Below, one piece after another: positions 26,715-36,564 of a DNA stretch of 64,000 bases. The stretch is from Pantoea sp. BAV 3049 (lineage in GTDB: Bacteria > Pseudomonadota > Gammaproteobacteria > Enterobacterales > Enterobacteriaceae): assembly GCF_009765445.1 (NCBI RefSeq), contig NZ_WHOY01000031.1, positions 2,786,884-2,850,883 on the forward strand, written 5' to 3'. The notes beneath the pieces are model-generated. The model ran no database searches. It saw nothing but the letters and a program-made list of their open reading frames with translations, and was not told the origin of the DNA. Numbering within the stretch: the first letter of the stretch is position 1; each line of letters starts with the position of its first letter. Position numbers and translations under genes: made by a program.

Positions 26715-28355
26715 ATGTTTTGCGTTCAATGTGAGCAAACGATTCGATCTCCCTCTGGTAATGGCTGTTCATATGCTCAGGGCATGTGTGGCAAAACAGC
26801 CCAGACTTCCGATTTGCAGGATTTACTGATTGCCGTTCTGCAAGGGCTGTCAGCCTGGGCGCTGGAAGCGCGCGAGCATGACATTGTGGATCATGATATT
26901 GACAGCTTCGCTCCCAGGGCTTTTTTTGCCACCCTGACGAATGTGAATTTCGACTCTCAACGCATCGTGGAGTATGCCCGGCAGGCCATCGCTTATCGTG
27001 AACAATTGAAAGCGCAGCTGTCTGGCCTCTCACGCGGTCCCCTTCATCCCGCCGCTGAAATTACCCTGCTGAGCAACGACCTGCAGCAGCTTCAGCAGCA
27101 GGCCGCCAGCTGGGCGCTGGCACAAGGCGAAACCGATGAAGATATCTTTGGCCTGCGCCTGCTCTGCCTGTACGGCCTGAAAGGGGCGGCGGCCTATATG
27201 GAACATGCTCATGTTCATCACCGTTACGATGTGAATATTTATCAGCAATATCATCAGATAATGGCATGGCTGGGCACCTCACCTGACCAGATGGGTGAAT
27301 TAGTGCAGACCGCAATGGACATTGGCAAAATGAACTTTGCGATTATGGCGATGCTGGATGAAGCACAGACCAGCGTTTACGGCCATCCTCAGCCCGTGTC
27401 AGTGAACACCCGCCCCGTGGCTGGCAAAGCCATTCTGATTTCGGGCCACGACCTGAAAGACCTTGAGCTGTTGCTGCAGCAAACGGCAGGCACGGGCGTT
27501 AACGTCTACACCCATGGGGAAATGCTGCCCGCTCATGGCTACCCTGAACTGAAAAAATTTCCTCACCTGGTCGCTAACTACGGCAGTGGCTGGCAAAACC
27601 AGCAGGAAGAATTCGCCCGCTTCCCCGGGCCGGTGATAATGACCTCTAACTGTATTATCGATCCATTTAGCGGCCATTATCAGGATCGTATCTGGACCCG
27701 CAGTATTGTTGGCTGGCCGGGTGTGAATCACCTTGATGGAGAAGATTTTTCCGCCGTTATTGAACAGGCACAGGCGCTCCCGGGCTTTCCCTGGAGTGAA
27801 ATTCCGCACAAGATTACCGTTGGTTTTGGCCGCCAGGTCCTGCTGGATGCCTCCGACAGCGTGATTGACCTGGTGGCGCAAAACAAACTGCGTCACGTCT
27901 TTCTGATTGGGGGTTGCGACGGTAGCCGGGAACAACGCAGTTATTTCACCGATCTGGCTACCGCAGTTCCTGATAACTGTCTGATCCTCACGCTGGCCTG
28001 TGGCAAATACCGCTTTCACAAACTTGATTTTGGCACGCTGGAAGGGCTTCCCCGCCTGCTGGATGTTGGTCAGTGCAATGACAGCTATGCAGCCATTACG
28101 CTCGCCATCAGGCTGGCGGAAAAGCTTAACTGCGGAGTTAACGACCTGCCTCTTTCACTGGTGCTCTCCTGGTTTGAGCAGAAAGCCATTGTGGTACTGC
28201 TGACCCTGCTGTCACTGGGAGTGAAAAATATTCGCGTCGGCCCGACTGCACCGGCCTTCCTGAGTGAAAATGTGCTGGCACTGCTGGAAAAAGAATTTGC
28301 CCTGCAGTCGGTGACCACGGTTGAAAACGACCTGCACGCCATCCTGGCCCCATAA
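26715..28355 (+). CDS. hcp: Hybrid-cluster protein (hydroxylamine/NO reductase) Hcp
   Basis: Cytoplasmic Fe-S protein that reduces nitric oxide under anaerobic nitrosative stress and acts as an S-nitrosylase in E. coli. 546 residues. The N-terminal cluster cysteines appear as MFCVQCEQT...[11 protein letters not shown] (Cys3, Cys6 and two more). Hybrid-cluster ligands are in the conserved [20 protein letters not shown] and DVGQCNDSY segments. The ATG at 26715 follows AAAGG. It forms an operon with hcr, its NADH-dependent reductase, behind the NsrR site at 26679. Confidence 0.97.
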   Translation: MFCVQCEQTIRSPSGNGCSYAQGMCGKTAQTSDLQDLLIAVLQGLSAWALEAREHDIVDHDIDSFAPRAFFATLTNVNFDSQRIVEYARQAIAYREQLKAQLSGLSRGPLHPAAEITLLSNDLQQLQQQAASWALAQGETDEDIFGLRLLCLYGLKGAAAYMEHAHVHHRYDVNIYQQYHQIMAWLGTSPDQMGELVQTAMDIGKMNFAIMAMLDEAQTSVYGHPQPVSVNTRPVAGKAILISGHDLKDLELLLQQTAGTGVNVYTHGEMLPAHGYPELKKFPHLVANYGSGWQNQQEEFARFPGPVIMTSNCIIDPFSGHYQDRIWTRSIVGWPGVNHLDGEDFSAVIEQAQALPGFPWSEIPHKITVGFGRQVLLDASDSVIDLVAQNKLRHVFLIGGCDGSREQRSYFTDLATAVPDNCLILTLACGKYRFHKLDFGTLEGLPRLLDVGQCNDSYAAITLAIRLAEKLNCGVNDLPLSLVLSWFEQKAIVVLLTLLSLGVKNIRVGPTAPAFLSENVLALLEKEFALQSVTTVENDLHAILAP

Positions 28356-28365
28356 GGAGACGGTC

Positions 28366-28401
28366 ATGCAAACTTCCCATTCCCCTATTGGCGAGAGATA
28401 A
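28366..28401 (+). other. 11-codon ORF in the hcp-hcr junction
   Basis: After the hcp stop, AAGGAGA (28354-28360) is followed by ATG at 28366 and the peptide MQTSHSPIGER, ending with TAA at 28399-28401, four bases before the hcr ATG. The ribosome site is much better than that of hcr. It could be a leader for translational coupling, or a displaced former start of hcr after an indel. I know of no described peptide here. Confidence 0.4.
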
Positions 28402-28405
28402 AATC

Positions 28406-29392
28406 ATGTCCACTCATCCACTTTGCCGCTGGCGCATGCAGGTCCATCATGTCCGGCAGGAAACCTCAGACGTCTGGACCATTGCCCTGATCAACGCTGA
28501 TTTTTACCGCTGGCAGGCAGGACAATTTGCTTTAGTCCAGGTGGCTAACTCCGCTAACCTTCGCGCATATACTCTCTCATCCACACCGGGCCAGAGTGAG
28601 TACATTACGCTGACAGTTCGCCATATCGCAGAGGGGCTCGGTTCCGGCTGGCTCACTCAGCATGTCCGGCCTGGCGACTATATATGGCTTTCCGACCCGC
28701 AGGGATCCTTCACCTGTGAACAGCACCCGGCCGACAGCTACCTGATGCTGGCTGCAGGCTGTGGTATCACCCCCATTATGTCAATGTGCCGCTGGCTTCG
28801 GGCCTGGCAACCTCAGTGCAGCGTCAGTTTGTTGTACAGCGTGCGCTCCGCCAGTGAGGTGATTTTCGCTGAGGAGCTGGCCACGCTCTCCAGCTGGCTA
28901 AAGCTGGTAATCATTGCCGAAGATGCTCCAACGGTCGATCTTCCCGCAGGACGAATTACCCGTGAATGGTTACAAAAATGCGTGCCGGATATCAACCAGC
29001 GAACGGTAATGATCTGCGGTCCCCAACCATATATGCATCAAATGGATCAATTCGCTCGCGACCTTGGGGCTGAGAATATCTGGCAGGAGAACTTTACCGC
29101 GCCCGACGACACCAAAGAGAATGGCAAAGCAGAGATATTCACGCTGCGTTCTTCGGGTCAGGTAAAATCCGCTACCTTCAGCGCTGGCAATACACTCCTT
29201 AACGCCATGGAGAAGAACCAGTTCAGCATTGAAGCAGCCTGCCGATCCGGCGTCTGTGGCTGCTGTAAAACACAAATCCTCAGCGGAAGTTATACCACCA
29301 GCAGTACCCAGACGCTGAGTGATTCAGAGCAGCAGGCCGGATATGTTCTGGCATGCAGCTGCCTCCCTGTCAGCGATATCATTATTGCCTGA
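28406..29392 (+). CDS. hcr: NADH oxidoreductase Hcr
   Basis: Electron donor to Hcp: an N-terminal FAD domain (AYTLSSTPG flavin-binding near residue 50), an NAD-binding domain (LAAGCGITPIMSM near 110, MICGPQPYM near 205) and a C-terminal 2Fe-2S ferredoxin domain with CRSGVCGCC and a distal Cys in LACSCLP. The ATG at 28406 gives 328 residues; a TTG six codons upstream is a poorer start. The first residues, MSTHPLCRWRMQVHH, align with E. coli Hcr from RMQVHH on. Operon with hcp. Confidence 0.95.
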   Translation: MSTHPLCRWRMQVHHVRQETSDVWTIALINADFYRWQAGQFALVQVANSANLRAYTLSSTPGQSEYITLTVRHIAEGLGSGWLTQHVRPGDYIWLSDPQGSFTCEQHPADSYLMLAAGCGITPIMSMCRWLRAWQPQCSVSLLYSVRSASEVIFAEELATLSSWLKLVIIAEDAPTVDLPAGRITREWLQKCVPDINQRTVMICGPQPYMHQMDQFARDLGAENIWQENFTAPDDTKENGKAEIFTLRSSGQVKSATFSAGNTLLNAMEKNQFSIEAACRSGVCGCCKTQILSGSYTTSSTQTLSDSEQQAGYVLACSCLPVSDIIIA

Positions 29393-29455
29393 TCCTCCTT
29401 GGGGCCTGAACGTGCCACGGCCCCATTATCCGTCTCCCATTCCCCCCGGTCTCGA

Positions 29456-29462
29456 CTATGCT
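29456..29462 (+). promoter_or_regulatory. Candidate sigma-S type -10 before poxB
   Basis: CTATGCT resembles the CTATACT-type -10 preferred by RpoS and would start transcription near 29469, 44 bases before poxB. E. coli poxB is RpoS-dependent. No good -35 is seen, which is usual for this class. Confidence 0.35.
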
Positions 29463-29512
29463 TTTCCCAGTCGGTTTTAATTTGGGATAAGACCAGAAAA
29501 AAGGAGTCAAGC

Positions 29513-31234
29513 ATGAAGCAAACCGTAGCCGCTCTGGTGGCAAAAACATTAGAAAACGCCGGCGTTAAGCGCATTTGGGGCGTTACCGGGGACTCACTTA
29601 ATGGCCTGAGCGACAGTCTGAACCGCATGGGCACTATCGAATGGATGCCCACCCGTCACGAAGAGGTGGCCGCTTTTGCCGCAGGAGCCGAGGCGCAGAT
29701 CAGCGGCGAACTGGCGGTCTGTGCCGGTTCCTGCGGACCGGGCAACCTGCACCTGATTAACGGCCTGTTCGACTGCCATCGCAATAACGTTCCGGTGCTG
29801 GCCATTGCCGCGCATATTCCTTCCAGTGAAATAGGCAGCGGCTACTTCCAGGAGACGCATCCGCAGGAGCTGTTCAGGGAGTGCAGCCACTATTGTGAGC
29901 TGGTGTCTAATCCTGAACAGTTGCCTCAGGTACTGGGTATTGCCATGCGCAAAGCGATCCTGAATCGCGGCGTTTCAGTGGTCGTTCTGCCTGGCGATGT
30001 GGCACTCAAGCTCGCGCCGGAGAATGCCACGGCAAACTGGTATCCTCCGCTGTTGCCGGTAGTGCAGCCACCTTTAGCAGAGCTGGCAAAGCTGGCCGGG
30101 CTGCTGAACGGTTCACAAAATATCACCCTGATGTGTGGCAGCGGCTGTGCCGGGGCCCACGATGAAGTGGTGAAACTGGCTCAGACGCTGAAAGCGCCGG
30201 TGGTTCATGCCCTGCGCGGCAAGGAACATGTGGAATATGACAATCCCTATGATGTCGGCATGACCGGGTTGATCGGCTTCTCATCCGGTTTCCACGCGAT
30301 GATGAACGCTGACACGCTGCTGCTGCTGGGTACGCGCTTTCCCTACCGGGCGTTTTATCCGGCAGAGGCAAAAATCATTCAGATTGACCTCGATCCGGGT
30401 AGCATCGGAGCGCACAGCCATGTGGATATGGCGCTGATTGGCGATATCAAAACCACGCTAACCGCCCTGCTACCACAGTTGGACATAAAGCAGGATCGCG
30501 ACTTCCTCGATAAGGCGCTGGAGCACTATGCCGAAGCGCGTAAAGGGCTGGATGACCTGGCTACCGCCAACGACAAACAGCCGATCCACCCGCAGTATGT
30601 GGCCCAGCAGCTCAGCCAGTATGCTGACGATGATGCCATCTTTACCTGCGATGTGGGCACACCGACGGTCTGGGCGGCCCGCTACCTGAAAATGAACGGC
30701 CAGCGTCGCCTGATCGGTTCGTTCAATCATGGCTCGATGGCGAATGCCATGCCCCAGGCGCTGGGTGCGCAGTCGATTGACCGTCAGCGCCAGGTCGTGG
30801 CGATGTGTGGCGACGGCGGATTCAGTATGTTGATGGGGGATTTTCTCTCCGTTGCGCAGCTGAAGCTGCCGGTTAAGCTGGTGGTTTTCAACAACAGCGT
30901 GCTGGGCTTCGTCGCCATGGAGATGAAAGCCGGAGGCTACCTGACCGACGGGACCGAGCTGGAAAACCCTGACTTTGCCGCAATTGCCAACGCCTGTGGC
31001 GTAAAGGGCATTCGCGTGGAGCGGGCCTCAGAGCTGGATGCCGCCATTCAGCAGGCGCTGGCGCATGATGGCCCGGCACTGATTGATGTGGTGACGGCCG
31101 GCGAAGAGCTGGCGATGCCGCCGCAGATTAAAATGGAGCAGGCCAAGGGCTTCAGCCTGTATATGCTGCGCGCCATTATCAGCGGGCGTGGCGACGAAGT
31201 TGTCGAACTGGCAAAAACCAACTGGCTGCGGTAA
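29513..31234 (+). CDS. poxB: Pyruvate dehydrogenase (quinone) PoxB
   Basis: Peripheral membrane flavoenzyme that decarboxylates pyruvate to acetate and CO2 and passes electrons to ubiquinone, mainly in stationary phase. 573 residues from the ATG at 29513 ([11 protein letters not shown]), with AAGGAG just upstream. ThDP enzyme order: pyrimidine-binding domain with the catalytic Glu in [10 protein letters not shown] near residue 50, FAD domain, and ThDP-binding motif [15 protein letters not shown]...NN near 430-460. The C-terminal lipid-binding tail (last about 25 residues) is present. The open frame begins at 29399 but the extra part is not coding-like. Confidence 0.96.
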   Translation: MKQTVAALVAKTLENAGVKRIWGVTGDSLNGLSDSLNRMGTIEWMPTRHEEVAAFAAGAEAQISGELAVCAGSCGPGNLHLINGLFDCHRNNVPVLAIAAHIPSSEIGSGYFQETHPQELFRECSHYCELVSNPEQLPQVLGIAMRKAILNRGVSVVVLPGDVALKLAPENATANWYPPLLPVVQPPLAELAKLAGLLNGSQNITLMCGSGCAGAHDEVVKLAQTLKAPVVHALRGKEHVEYDNPYDVGMTGLIGFSSGFHAMMNADTLLLLGTRFPYRAFYPAEAKIIQIDLDPGSIGAHSHVDMALIGDIKTTLTALLPQLDIKQDRDFLDKALEHYAEARKGLDDLATANDKQPIHPQYVAQQLSQYADDDAIFTCDVGTPTVWAARYLKMNGQRRLIGSFNHGSMANAMPQALGAQSIDRQRQVVAMCGDGGFSMLMGDFLSVAQLKLPVKLVVFNNSVLGFVAMEMKAGGYLTDGTELENPDFAAIANACGVKGIRVERASELDAAIQQALAHDGPALIDVVTAGEELAMPPQIKMEQAKGFSLYMLRAIISGRGDEVVELAKTNWLR

Positions 31235-31255
31235 AACATTCTGATGTCTTTTTTT

Positions 31256-31280
31256 ACGGACGCTGCGGCGTCCGTTTTTT
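31256..31280 (+). terminator. Terminator between poxB and ltaE
   Basis: ACGGACGC (31256-31263) pairs with GCGTCCGT (31268-31275) around a short loop, followed by six T. The ltaE ribosome site begins just after it, so ltaE may rely on read-through or a promoter inside poxB. Confidence 0.8.
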
Positions 31281-31297
31281 ATCAAAGGAGTGCAAGA

Positions 31298-32302
31298 GTG
31301 ATTGATTTACGCAGTGATACGGTAACCCGCCCGAGTGCCGCCATGCTGTCAGCGATGATGGCTGCTGAAACGGGTGACGACGTATACGGCGATGACCCCA
31401 CGGTTAACGCACTCGAAGCGAAAGCGGCCAGCCTCAGCGGTAAAGAAGCTGCGCTGTTCTTGCCAACTGGCACCCAGGCCAACCTGATTGCGCTGCTCTG
31501 CCACTGCCAGCGTGGTGAGGAATATATCGTTGGCCAGCTGGCGCATAATTACAAATATGAAGCCGGTGGTGCGGCGGTACTGGGCAGCATTCAGCCTCAG
31601 CCGATCCTGGCTTCTGCAGACGGCACCCTGCCGCTCGACGTGGTGGCACAGTTTATCAAGCCCGACGATTTCCACTTCGCCATCACTAAGCTGCTGAGCC
31701 TGGAAAATACCCATAACGGCAAAGTGCTGCCGCTGAGCTACCTGAAAGAGGCATGGGAGTTCACTCGTGAACGCAAACTGGCGCTGCATGTGGATGGCGC
31801 GCGCATTTTTAATGCTGCCGTTGAGCTGGGCGTTGAGCTTGAAGCGTTAACCCGCTACTGCGACACGCTGACCATCTGCCTGTCAAAAGGACTGGGGACA
31901 CCGGTGGGATCGCTGCTGTGTGGCAGTGAAGAGTATATTCAGCGCGCACGGCGCTGGCGGAAAATGACCGGTGGCGCGATGCGCCAGTCTGGCATCCTGG
32001 CCGCCGCCGGGCTGTATGCCCTGGAGCATAATGTGGCCCGCCTCAAAGAGGATCACGACAACGCTGCCTGGCTGGCAAGCCAGCTGAAAAACCTCGGGGT
32101 GGACGTCTCCCGTCAGGATACCAATATGGTCTTTGTACGCCTGCCAGAAGCGCAGATTGCCCCGCTGAAGGCGTGGATGCAGGAGAGAGGAATCCTGCTC
32201 AGCACCGGTAGTGTGACGCGCCTGGTCACGCATCTGGATGTGGACCGCCCTGCGCTGGAAACACTGGTAGCAGAGTGGAAGGCCTTTTTAGCCGCGCTTT
32301 AA
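31298..32302 (+). CDS. ltaE: Low-specificity L-threonine aldolase LtaE
   Basis: PLP enzyme splitting L-threonine and L-allo-threonine to glycine and acetaldehyde. The GTG at 31298 gives 334 residues starting MIDLRSDTVTRPS, the family start, with AAAGGAG at 31284-31290. The upstream frame runs through the poxB terminator and is not coding. PLP-binding lysine is in LSKGLGTPVGS near residue 197; GDDVYGDDPTVN and HVDGARIFNA are conserved. Follows poxB as in E. coli; ybjS and ybjT, next in E. coli, are absent. Confidence 0.96.
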   Translation: MIDLRSDTVTRPSAAMLSAMMAAETGDDVYGDDPTVNALEAKAASLSGKEAALFLPTGTQANLIALLCHCQRGEEYIVGQLAHNYKYEAGGAAVLGSIQPQPILASADGTLPLDVVAQFIKPDDFHFAITKLLSLENTHNGKVLPLSYLKEAWEFTRERKLALHVDGARIFNAAVELGVELEALTRYCDTLTICLSKGLGTPVGSLLCGSEEYIQRARRWRKMTGGAMRQSGILAAAGLYALEHNVARLKEDHDNAAWLASQLKNLGVDVSRQDTNMVFVRLPEAQIAPLKAWMQERGILLSTGSVTRLVTHLDVDRPALETLVAEWKAFLAAL

Positions 32303-32365
32303 CGCCATTTGAACCTGGCTACGGGGCGAACATTCCTCCGCAGCCAGGGCAGAGTTCATCGTTAT

Positions 32366-33190
32366 TCAGCCCGTTCCGTATTTCTCCAGCAACGCTTCAG
32401 CAATAGCCTCACTCTCCGCATCCGCCAGCCCGCGATAGTCTGCCGGGCGGAAATGCATCTGGAAGGCCGCAATCACCTTCTGCTGCTGCTTCTGCGTCAT
32501 ACCGGGCGTCACTTCATAGCCATAGCGTGCCAGCAGGGTCAGCAAATTGGCCGGATCGGTCAACTGGTCCGGCGCTCTGCACGCCAGGAAGAACCTCACA
32601 CGGTCCGCATCTGGCCATGCTCCAACACCCTGCTCTGCCAGCCAGTGCCAGGGGAACAGCGGGCCCGGGTCCTGCTTACGCTGCGGCGCAACATCGCTGT
32701 GTCCCACCACGTCCTGCGGCAGGATGTTATAGCGCTTTACGATATCGCGGGTCAGCGGCATCAGAGCACCCATTTGTTGGGGAGTAAACGGATACCAGAT
32801 CAGCCCGCCTGCTGTGCGCTTATATCCCTGATTCTCCAGCTCAATCCCAATGGAAGTATCGTTTATCCGGGTCGCGCCGCGCCAGAAGCTGATCCCGGCA
32901 TGCCAGGCGAGCTGAGTTTCCGGTACCAGCCGCAGCACCATCGGCTGATTTCCCAGCTGATGCGGCCTGGCCGGGATCAGATAATGCGCGCTGACATTGC
33001 GATCGGTCAGGGTTGCCAGCGAACTGGGAAAATCTTCGGCGGTATAATGGATCACCAGAACCTTGACCCGAGGGCGTGCGCCCCATGCGGGGTGGCGCGT
33101 GTCTACCACGTAACCCTCATGTTTTTCCAGCCCGGGCGGTGCACAGGCGCTGAGCAGCATCGCCGCTGCCAGAGCGAACAGCAAACGCAT
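32366..33190 (-). CDS. amiD: N-acetylmuramoyl-L-alanine amidase AmiD
   Basis: Zinc amidase lipoprotein of the outer membrane that cleaves muramic acid-peptide bonds, including anhydro-muropeptides. 274 residues; signal peptide with lipobox LLSAC, acylated Cys16. Amidase_2 domain: zinc-binding His in VLVIHYTAEDF and GHSDVAPQRKQDPGP, catalytic Glu in IGIELENQG, and a C-terminal peptidoglycan-binding-like helical region (about 205-274). Its ATG overlaps the ybjQ stop by one base, so it is translated with ybjQ. Confidence 0.95.
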   Translation of the reverse strand: MRLLFALAAAMLLSACAPPGLEKHEGYVVDTRHPAWGARPRVKVLVIHYTAEDFPSSLATLTDRNVSAHYLIPARPHQLGNQPMVLRLVPETQLAWHAGISFWRGATRINDTSIGIELENQGYKRTAGGLIWYPFTPQQMGALMPLTRDIVKRYNILPQDVVGHSDVAPQRKQDPGPLFPWHWLAEQGVGAWPDADRVRFFLACRAPDQLTDPANLLTLLARYGYEVTPGMTQKQQQKVIAAFQMHFRPADYRGLADAESEAIAEALLEKYGTG

Positions 33191-33513
33191 CAGCTGCGGG
33201 TTTTAACAGCGGTGCCGCTGACGCTGACCATCAGCATGCTGCTGTCTTTACCGACCGTTTCATAATCGATATCAATGCCGACTACCGCATCAGCGCCAAG
33301 CGCCTTAGCCTGCTCTTCCAACTCGGCAAAAGCAATCTGCCGGGCTTTTCGCAGCTCTTTTTCATAGGCGCCTGAGCGGCCACCAACGATGTCGCGAATG
33401 CCGGCAAAAAAGTCACGAAAGATGTTGGCGCCCAGGATCGCCTCACCGGTCACCACACCGCAATATTCTGCGATCGGCTGGCCTTCGAGGGTGGGAGTGG
33501 TTGAAAACTGCAT
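33190..33513 (-). CDS. ybjQ: YbjQ family (UPF0145) protein
   Basis: 107-residue protein of the UPF0145/YbjQ family (heavy-metal-binding-like fold; pentamer or decamer in structures), function unknown. The family hallmarks [20 protein letters not shown] and [15 protein letters not shown] are present. The ATG at 33513 follows AAAGGAG. Operon with amiD, whose start overlaps its stop. Confidence 0.93.
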   Translation of the reverse strand: MQFSTTPTLEGQPIAEYCGVVTGEAILGANIFRDFFAGIRDIVGGRSGAYEKELRKARQIAFAELEEQAKALGADAVVGIDIDYETVGKDSSMLMVSVSGTAVKTRS

Positions 33514-33620
33514 CGTTTTTTCTCCTTTAACAGTTCTTTCCAGATGTAGCCCTTGCGGTCAAGCAGAGCGGCTATACTTTATGCTAAAAAACGCCATCCA
33601 GAAACAATAAGGAAATCAAG

Positions 33621-34163
33621 ATGAAATACCAAGCGATTGCTGCGCTGGCTCCGCTGGCGCTGCTGCTGAGCGCCTGTACCACAGTTCAACCCGCCTATAA
33701 GGACATCGGCACCCGCATGGGCCCGTGTGTGGATGGCGGCCCGGATTCTGTTGCGCAGCAGTTCTACGATATGCGCATTGAAAATCCTACCCAGGGCCTG
33801 CCTGACGCTCAGCAGCTGGCAAAATACCGCCCGTATCTTAGCGACAAACTCTACCAGACCCTGCTGAAAGCCAACAGCGAACAGGATAAAGAAGCGGCAC
33901 TGGCGCAGGGTGACCTGTTCTCCAGCCTGCCTGCCGGACCGACTTCAGCCAGCGTGGCTGACTCTTCAACTATCCCGAATACCGACGCGCGCAATATCCC
34001 GCTGCGGGTGAAGCTGACCCGCGACGGTAGCACACCGGTGAAATGGCAGGATGAAGTGCTGATGGTGCGTGAAGGCACCTGCTGGGCCGTGGACGATGTC
34101 CGCTACCTGGGACAGAATCCCCATATCGATGGCGGCTCCCTCAGCCAGCGTCTGCTGAAATAG
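33621..34163 (+). CDS. ybjP: Putative lipoprotein YbjP
   Basis: 180-residue lipoprotein with lipobox LLSACTT, acylated Cys19. The mature part resembles E. coli YbjP (AYKDIGTRMGPCVDGGPDSVAQQFYDMRI, NTDARNIPLRV, WQDEVLMVREGTCW). Function unknown. A segment around residues 55-110 is longer than in E. coli. SD AAGGAAA precedes the ATG at 33621. Neighbours ybjQ and artP are conserved. Confidence 0.9.
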   Translation: MKYQAIAALAPLALLLSACTTVQPAYKDIGTRMGPCVDGGPDSVAQQFYDMRIENPTQGLPDAQQLAKYRPYLSDKLYQTLLKANSEQDKEAALAQGDLFSSLPAGPTSASVADSSTIPNTDARNIPLRVKLTRDGSTPVKWQDEVLMVREGTCWAVDDVRYLGQNPHIDGGSLSQRLLK

Positions 34164-34365
34164 ACCTCCGGTTCGTGTCCTTTTTGAATGAGGGCGCGAA
34201 CCCGCCCCCTGCCCCAAACCCTGCTGCTATTTAGCTCAACCCGCACGATAATGTGCTAGCCTTTAACTTTTAATCCATGCATTCGCGAATTTTCAAAGCG
34301 ATGATTGCATAACTATGCCGTCAACGTTAAGATTTGCAGCACTAATTACTATTCATTTTTTGCGC

Positions 34366-35094
34366 ATGAGTATTCAACTTAACGGTATTAACTGCTTTTA
34401 CGGTGCCCACCAGGCGCTGTTCGATATTCAACTGGCGTGCCCCGAAGGCGAGACGCTGGTTCTGCTGGGTCCAAGCGGTGCCGGTAAGAGCTCCCTCCTG
34501 CGCGTGCTGAACCTGCTGGAGATGCCGCGCTCCGGCACGTTGGGTATCGCCGGCCACCATTTTGACTTCAGTAAAAGCCCTTCCGATGCAGCAATCCGCG
34601 AACTGCGGCAGAATGTCGGCATGGTCTTTCAACAATACAATCTCTGGCCGCATCTCACGGTGACACAGAACCTGATCGAAGCGCCCTGTCGCGTGCTGGG
34701 CCTGAGCAAAGATCTGGCCCATGCCCGCGCCGACAAATTGCTGGAGCGCCTGCGACTGACCAAATTTGCCGACCGCTTCCCACTGCATCTTTCCGGTGGT
34801 CAGCAACAGCGGGTGGCCATTGCCCGGGCACTGATGATGGAGCCTGCGGTCCTGCTTTTCGATGAGCCGACCGCCGCACTGGATCCGGAGATTACCGCCC
34901 AGATTGTGTCAATTATTCAGGAACTCTCCCAGACCAATATCACCCAGGTGATCGTAACCCACGAAGTGGAAGTGGCGCGCAAAACCGCCAGCCGCGTGGT
35001 GTATATGGAAAATGGCTACGTGGTCGAACAGGGCGATGCCAGCCGCTTTACACAGCCGCAAACCGAAGCGTTTGCCCATTATTTATCGCACTGA
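34366..35094 (+). CDS. artP: Arginine ABC transporter ATP-binding protein ArtP
   Basis: ATPase of the ArtPIQM arginine importer. The ATG at 34366 gives 242 residues ([20 protein letters not shown]), the E. coli length and start; 17 upstream in-frame codons fall in the promoter region. Walker [10 protein letters not shown]-loop [11 protein letters not shown], signature LSGGQQQR, Walker [12 protein letters not shown] and the switch His in [10 protein letters not shown] are all present. The 200-bp leader holds TGCAT half-sites (near 34278 and 34306) that could be part of ArgR boxes, since the E. coli operon is ArgR-repressed; I consider that weak. First gene of artPIQM. Confidence 0.96.
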   Translation: MSIQLNGINCFYGAHQALFDIQLACPEGETLVLLGPSGAGKSSLLRVLNLLEMPRSGTLGIAGHHFDFSKSPSDAAIRELRQNVGMVFQQYNLWPHLTVTQNLIEAPCRVLGLSKDLAHARADKLLERLRLTKFADRFPLHLSGGQQQRVAIARALMMEPAVLLFDEPTAALDPEITAQIVSIIQELSQTNITQVIVTHEVEVARKTASRVVYMENGYVVEQGDASRFTQPQTEAFAHYLSH

Positions 35095-35108
35095 TGCAGG
35101 ACATAATG

Positions 35109-35840
35109 ATGAAAAAAGTCGTACTCGCCGCGCTGTTAGCCGGCCTGAGCCTGAGCGCAAGCGCCGCACAGACCATCCGTTTTGCTACTGAAGCCTCATA
35201 TCCTCCGTTTGAGTTTGTTGACTCTGACAATAAGATCCAGGGCTTCGATGTGGACCTGGCTAACGCGCTGTGCCGCGAGATGAACACGACCTGCTCCTTC
35301 ACTAATCAGGCATTCGACAGCCTGATCCCCAGCCTGAAGTTCCGTCGCTTTGATGCGGTGATGGCCGGTATGGACATCACGCCAGAGCGTGAAAAACAGG
35401 TGCTGTTCACTAAAGCCTACTACGACAACTCCGCGCTGTTTATTGCCCAGAAAGGCAAAGTCGCTTCCGTTGACGCGCTGAAAGGCAAACGTGTTGGCGT
35501 GCAGAACGGCACCACACACCAGAAATACCTGACTGAAAAAATGGCTGGTGTCAGCACAGTGCCTTACGACAGCTATCAGAATGCCATCCTCGACCTGAAA
35601 AATGGTCGTATCGATGCCGTGTTCGGTGATACTGCCGTGGTTAACGAGTGGCTGAAACAGAACGCTAACCTGGCTCCGGTCGGTGAGAAAGTGACGGATA
35701 AAGCCTACTTCGGCACCGGTCTGGGCATCGCGGTTCGCCAGGGCAACAGCGAGCTGCAGAGCCAGTTCAACGCTGCGCTGGACAAAGTGAAGGCAGATGG
35801 CACTTACAAAACCATCTACAGCAAATGGTTTCAGCAGTAA
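35109..35840 (+). CDS. artI: Arginine-binding periplasmic protein ArtI
   Basis: Substrate-binding protein of the basic amino-acid ABC family (SBP_bac_3). 243 residues, with signal peptide to about residue 19 (SLSASA|AQTIRF). Conserved AQTIRFATEASYPPFEF, GFDVDLANALC, MAGMDITPEREKQV and VQNGTTHQKYL. ATG codons at 35106 and 35109 are adjacent; I take 35109, the MKK start of the family, with AGGA eight bases upstream. It lies 14 bases after artP. This is the copy matching E. coli ArtI; a second binding protein, artJ, follows artM. Confidence 0.95.
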   Translation: MKKVVLAALLAGLSLSASAAQTIRFATEASYPPFEFVDSDNKIQGFDVDLANALCREMNTTCSFTNQAFDSLIPSLKFRRFDAVMAGMDITPEREKQVLFTKAYYDNSALFIAQKGKVASVDALKGKRVGVQNGTTHQKYLTEKMAGVSTVPYDSYQNAILDLKNGRIDAVFGDTAVVNEWLKQNANLAPVGEKVTDKAYFGTGLGIAVRQGNSELQSQFNAALDKVKADGTYKTIYSKWFQQ

Positions 35841-35847
35841 TTTCTGA

Positions 35848-36564
35848 ATGAGCGAACTTTATCCTCTTGCAAGCGCCGCCGGGATGACCGTCGGCCTTGC
35901 CGTTTCTGCGCTGGTCGTGGGCCTGATCCTGGCAATGATTTTTGCCGTCTGGGAATCAGCCCGCTGGCGGCCTGTCGCCTGGATCGGTACCGGTCTGGTG
36001 ACGCTGTTTCGCGGCCTGCCGGAGATTCTGGTGGTGCTGTTTGTCTACTTCGGCGCTTCGCAGCTGCTGCTGACGCTTTCCGATGGTTTCACCATTAATC
36101 TGGGCCTGGTGAAAATCCCGGTACAGATGACCATCGAGAATTTCGATGTCAGCCCGTTTCTCTGTGGCGTGATCGCGTTGTCTGTTCTCTACTCTTCATA
36201 CGCATCGCAAACGCTGCGCGGCGCGCTGAAAGCAGTGCCGGTTGGTCAGTGGGAATCTGGCCAGGCGCTGGGAATGAAGACGACGGCGATTTTCTTCCGC
36301 CTGATCCTGCCACAGATGTGGCGTCACGCATTACCGGGCCTGGGCAACCAGTGGCTGGTGTTGCTGAAAGATACCGCGCTGGTGTCGTTGATCAGCGTTA
36401 ATGACATCATGCTGCAGACCAAAAGCATTGCCTCCCGCACGCAGGAGCCTTTTACCTGGTACATGATCGCCGCGGCGATTTACCTGGTGATCACTCTGCT
36501 GAGCCAGCAGATCCTCAAGCGGATTGATGCCCATACCACGCGGTTTGAGCGGGGGAATAACTGA
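35848..36564 (+). CDS. artQ: Arginine ABC transporter permease ArtQ
   Basis: One of two inner-membrane permeases of the arginine importer; 238 residues with about five helices. The HisM-type EAA loop is [23 protein letters not shown] near residues 131-153. Seven bases after artI; its TGA overlaps the artM ATG by one base, so the two permeases are probably made in equal amounts. Confidence 0.95.
   Translation: MSELYPLASAAGMTVGLAVSALVVGLILAMIFAVWESARWRPVAWIGTGLVTLFRGLPEILVVLFVYFGASQLLLTLSDGFTINLGLVKIPVQMTIENFDVSPFLCGVIALSVLYSSYASQTLRGALKAVPVGQWESGQALGMKTTAIFFRLILPQMWRHALPGLGNQWLVLLKDTALVSLISVNDIMLQTKSIASRTQEPFTWYMIAAAIYLVITLLSQQILKRIDAHTTRFERGNN

Noticed and set aside
29401-29424. GGGGCC/GGCCCC inverted repeat after hcr as a terminator
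   Set aside because: Only six pairs, long loop and no T-run; not convincing.
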